Shown one piece after another: positions 6,336-7,651 of a DNA stretch of 7,651 bases. The DNA lies in the NCBI GenBank assembly GCA_016935955.1, contig JAFGPY010000139.1, positions 1 to 7,651 of the forward strand, given 5' to 3'. This DNA is from Planctomycetota bacterium (GTDB lineage Bacteria; Planctomycetota; Phycisphaerae; FEN-1346; JAACEH01). The notes beneath the pieces are model-generated. The model had not been told where the DNA came from, made no database searches, and saw only the letters and a program-made list of their open reading frames with translations. The stretch's first letter is position 1. Every line of letters begins with the position of its first letter. A program made the translations under genes and the position numbers.

Positions 6336-6395
6336 GCTCGATTATTCCACACACGTTGAGCCCGGCGGCCGGGCCGCGGACCGCACGTGCCGCGA

Positions 6396-6662
6396 CTACT
6401 TCTTCGCGGCGTCGCCCTCGGCCTTGGCGGCGCCTTCGGCCGGCGCGGCAGCGCCCTCGACCGCAGCACCCTCGGCGGCCTTCTCGGCCTTCTCCTTCTT
6501 CACGGCGACCTTGCGGTTGGCCACCTTGGGCATCCCGAAGACCGACATGCCTTCACTCCACTTCTCGGTTTCCTGAAGAGCGGCAAGCCGTTCGTCGCGG
6601 CTCAGCACGTTGCGGTGGCGAGCCAGGGCATTACGCGGTTTGAGTCCTCTGTCCAACGACAT
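6396..6662 (-). CDS. PVC-superphylum small basic signature protein with an Ala-rich tail
   Basis: The 88-residue protein begins MSLDRGLKPRNALARHRNVL and continues with SRDER...W.EG.SVFGMPKV. I recognise this pattern as the small basic protein family restricted to Planctomycetes, Verrucomicrobia, Chlamydiae and relatives. Published work on that family reported nonspecific nucleic-acid binding and proposed a housekeeping role. The conserved core ends near residue 50; relatives are usually only about 45-60 residues. Residues about 55-88 here are a low-complexity tail of Ala, Glu, Gly and Lys with repeated EGAA units, ending DAAKK, probably disordered. AGGAGGT (6672-6678) lies 9 nt before the ATG, suggesting strong translation. 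The gene follows the SPOR-like gene by 42 nt, with a terminator beyond its stop. Family assignment is confident; the tail's role is unknown. Confidence 0.9.
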   Translation of the reverse strand: MSLDRGLKPRNALARHRNVLSRDERLAALQETEKWSEGMSVFGMPKVANRKVAVKKEKAEKAAEGAAVEGAAAPAEGAAKAEGDAAKK

Positions 6663-6704
6663 CGTAGTTCGACCTCCTGTGCCTTTCTGAGTCAGCCTGC
6701 CGCC

Positions 6705-7451
6705 CTACGATCTCTTGACGATGTAGGCGCTGCTGAACTCGTTCGTCCGATTCACGCGACGAGCGTACTCGTCGCCCAGTTGCCTGATGCGATCGCGAAG
6801 CTCGATCGCCTTCTCATGCGATTCCGACGGGAAGGTCTGCCTGGAATACAGGTAGCAGTTCCTTCCGCGCTGCTCGACGTCCGTCGCGACGCCCTTCTCG
6901 GCCAGAAACGACTGCGACTGCCGCAACGACTCCTGCGTGTCGCGATGCTCGATCGGCAGACTCATGATCCGCACGCGGTAATCGCCGCGAAGCTGCGGAT
7001 CCACCTGCCCTGCCGCGTCGTCTACCACCGGGGACGATCCGTTGTCGGCGTCGCCCGTCTCGGGCTGCTCGTAGACGAACGGGTCGGCGGCGATCTCCGT
7101 CGGGCCCGACTGACTCAGAACCTCCGGATTGGCCGGCCCGCCCCTCACCTCGCCGACCGTCGGGCGTCCGCGGTCCAGCGTCCTCAACTTGCCGTAGCCG
7201 ATCGTGTAGCCGGCGTACCCGGCCACCGCCAGGGCCAGCAGCGCCAGCAGCACGCCGACGAACACCTGACTCGCCGTCAGGCGGATCACGTAGCGCCCGG
7301 CGACCGGCTGCTCGACAGGCGACACAGCGGCCGCCCGGCGTTCCTGCTGCGGCTGCCGCGACGGCACGGCCGCATCCTCCGCCTGCCGATGGGGCACACC
7401 GCGAAAGCTGCTGTAGACCTCAAAAAGCGTCTGCGGTTGCTTGCGAACCAT
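6705..7451 (-). CDS. Single-pass membrane protein with a SPOR-like C-terminal domain
   Basis: The 248-residue protein has three parts: a basic, Pro/Gln-rich N-terminal region of about 58 residues (probably cytoplasmic), one strong membrane segment at about 59-84 (VFVGVLLALLALAVAGYAGYT), and an acidic, Pro/Gly-rich linker of about 70 residues. It ends in a folded-looking domain (about 157-247) starting DYRVRIMSLP. The domain's pattern (beta strand, helix with AEKGVATDV, then RNCYLYSRQTF and a helix of EKAIELRDRIRQL) resembles SPOR domains, which bind denuded peptidoglycan, often at division sites. That assignment is tentative; no invariant motif proves it. ATG 7451 has GGGGGA 5-6 nt upstream and lies about 50 nt after a good promoter. 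The upstream ATG at 7493 would leave almost no leader. The PVC signature gene follows 42 nt later. Confidence 0.8.
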   Translation of the reverse strand: MVRKQPQTLFEVYSSFRGVPHRQAEDAAVPSRQPQQERRAAAVSPVEQPVAGRYVIRLTASQVFVGVLLALLALAVAGYAGYTIGYGKLRTLDRGRPTVGEVRGGPANPEVLSQSGPTEIAADPFVYEQPETGDADNGSSPVVDDAAGQVDPQLRGDYRVRIMSLPIEHRDTQESLRQSQSFLAEKGVATDVEQRGRNCYLYSRQTFPSESHEKAIELRDRIRQLGDEYARRVNRTNEFSSAYIVKRS

Positions 7452-7509
7452 GGCAATCCCCCGGCAGACCGGCTCGTGCAGGCGATCCTGCAATCCGGCG
7501 CAGTCAGAT

Positions 7510-7538
7510 ATGATAGCCCCGGCCCCTCAAATCGTCAA
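7510..7538 (-). promoter_or_regulatory. Sigma70-type promoter for the SPOR-like/PVC signature unit
   Basis: The minus strand has TTGACG at 7533-7538 (5 of 6 to TTGACA), a 17-nt spacer, and TATCAT at 7510-7515 (5 of 6 to TATAAT). The predicted start is near 7503, giving a leader of about 50 nt to ATG 7451. This is the clearest promoter in the window and helps reject the upstream start at 7493. Confidence 0.75.
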
Positions 7539-7592
7539 ATGAATTACAGGTCCGTGGGCCGCCCCGGGTGCACGTCACGTTTGTGGTAGCCG

Positions 7593-7651
7593 TCAGGCGG
7601 CCAGGGGCTTGGCGTGCCAGAGTTGCGACCACTGGCCGTTGAGCCACGTGA
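7593..7651 (-). CDS. C-terminal end of an unidentified protein entering from the right edge
   Basis: Only 18 residues and a TGA are visible, ending TWLNGQWSQLWHAKPLAA. The rich Trp/Gln composition and open frame to the edge look like real coding sequence on the strand of all other genes, and the stop lies 54 nt before the next promoter. I do not recognise the protein. No convincing terminator is seen between the stop and the promoter. Confidence 0.4.
   Translation of the reverse strand, partial: TWLNGQWSQLWHAKPLAA

Noticed and set aside
4978..6354. A 458-residue minus-strand frame covering the aminotransferase gene.
   Set aside because: It is a frame-shifted reading of the aminotransferase, whose true frame has the full PLP site including the GFSKTYG lysine.
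3489..7589. Plus-strand frames at 3489-4427, 4424-5245, 5115-6284 and 6387-7589.
   Set aside because: Each overlaps an identified minus-strand gene along most of its length and shows the same low-information composition.

Overview
The window is GC-rich and every gene I can support lies on the minus strand, so transcription runs from high to low coordinates. A member of the small basic 'PVC signature' protein family (6396-6662) points to the Planctomycetes-Verrucomicrobia-Chlamydiae superphylum. The lipid genes and the aminotransferase also look planctomycete-like to me, but I ran no search, and nothing here fixes the class or genus.

Layout in transcription order. (1) 7593-7651: the last residues of an unidentified gene entering from the edge. 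(2) A two-gene unit. A clear sigma70-type promoter (TTGACG, 17 nt, TATCAT) at 7510-7538 drives a single-pass membrane protein with a SPOR-like C-terminal domain (6705-7451). The PVC signature protein follows, with an unusual Ala/Glu/Lys-rich tail, and then an intrinsic terminator (6301-6335). (3) A class I/II PLP aminotransferase (5136-6245) with a GTG start set by a strong Shine-Dalgarno, and a probable short terminator at 5105-5121. (4) A lipid or polyketide operon with its own extended -10 promoter (5003-5011). In order it encodes a FabZ-like dehydratase, a long acyl carrier protein, a second FabZ-like dehydratase, a ketosynthase-fold protein that has lost every catalytic residue, a catalytically complete FabF-type ketosynthase, and a membrane-anchored alpha/beta hydrolase that runs off the left edge.

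The lipid operon is the most interesting part. An intact ketosynthase beside a dead one resembles the KS/chain-length-factor heterodimers of type II polyketide and aryl-polyene systems. Here, however, the active-site Cys is replaced by Asp rather than the Gln usual in chain-length factors. The ACP carries about 50 extra residues and lies between two paralogous dehydratases. No ketoreductase or enoyl reductase is visible. I infer a dedicated type II elongation system that makes a specialised, probably unsaturated, acyl chain, separate from housekeeping fatty acid synthesis. The product cannot be read from the sequence. No gene-free stretch exceeds 300 bases.
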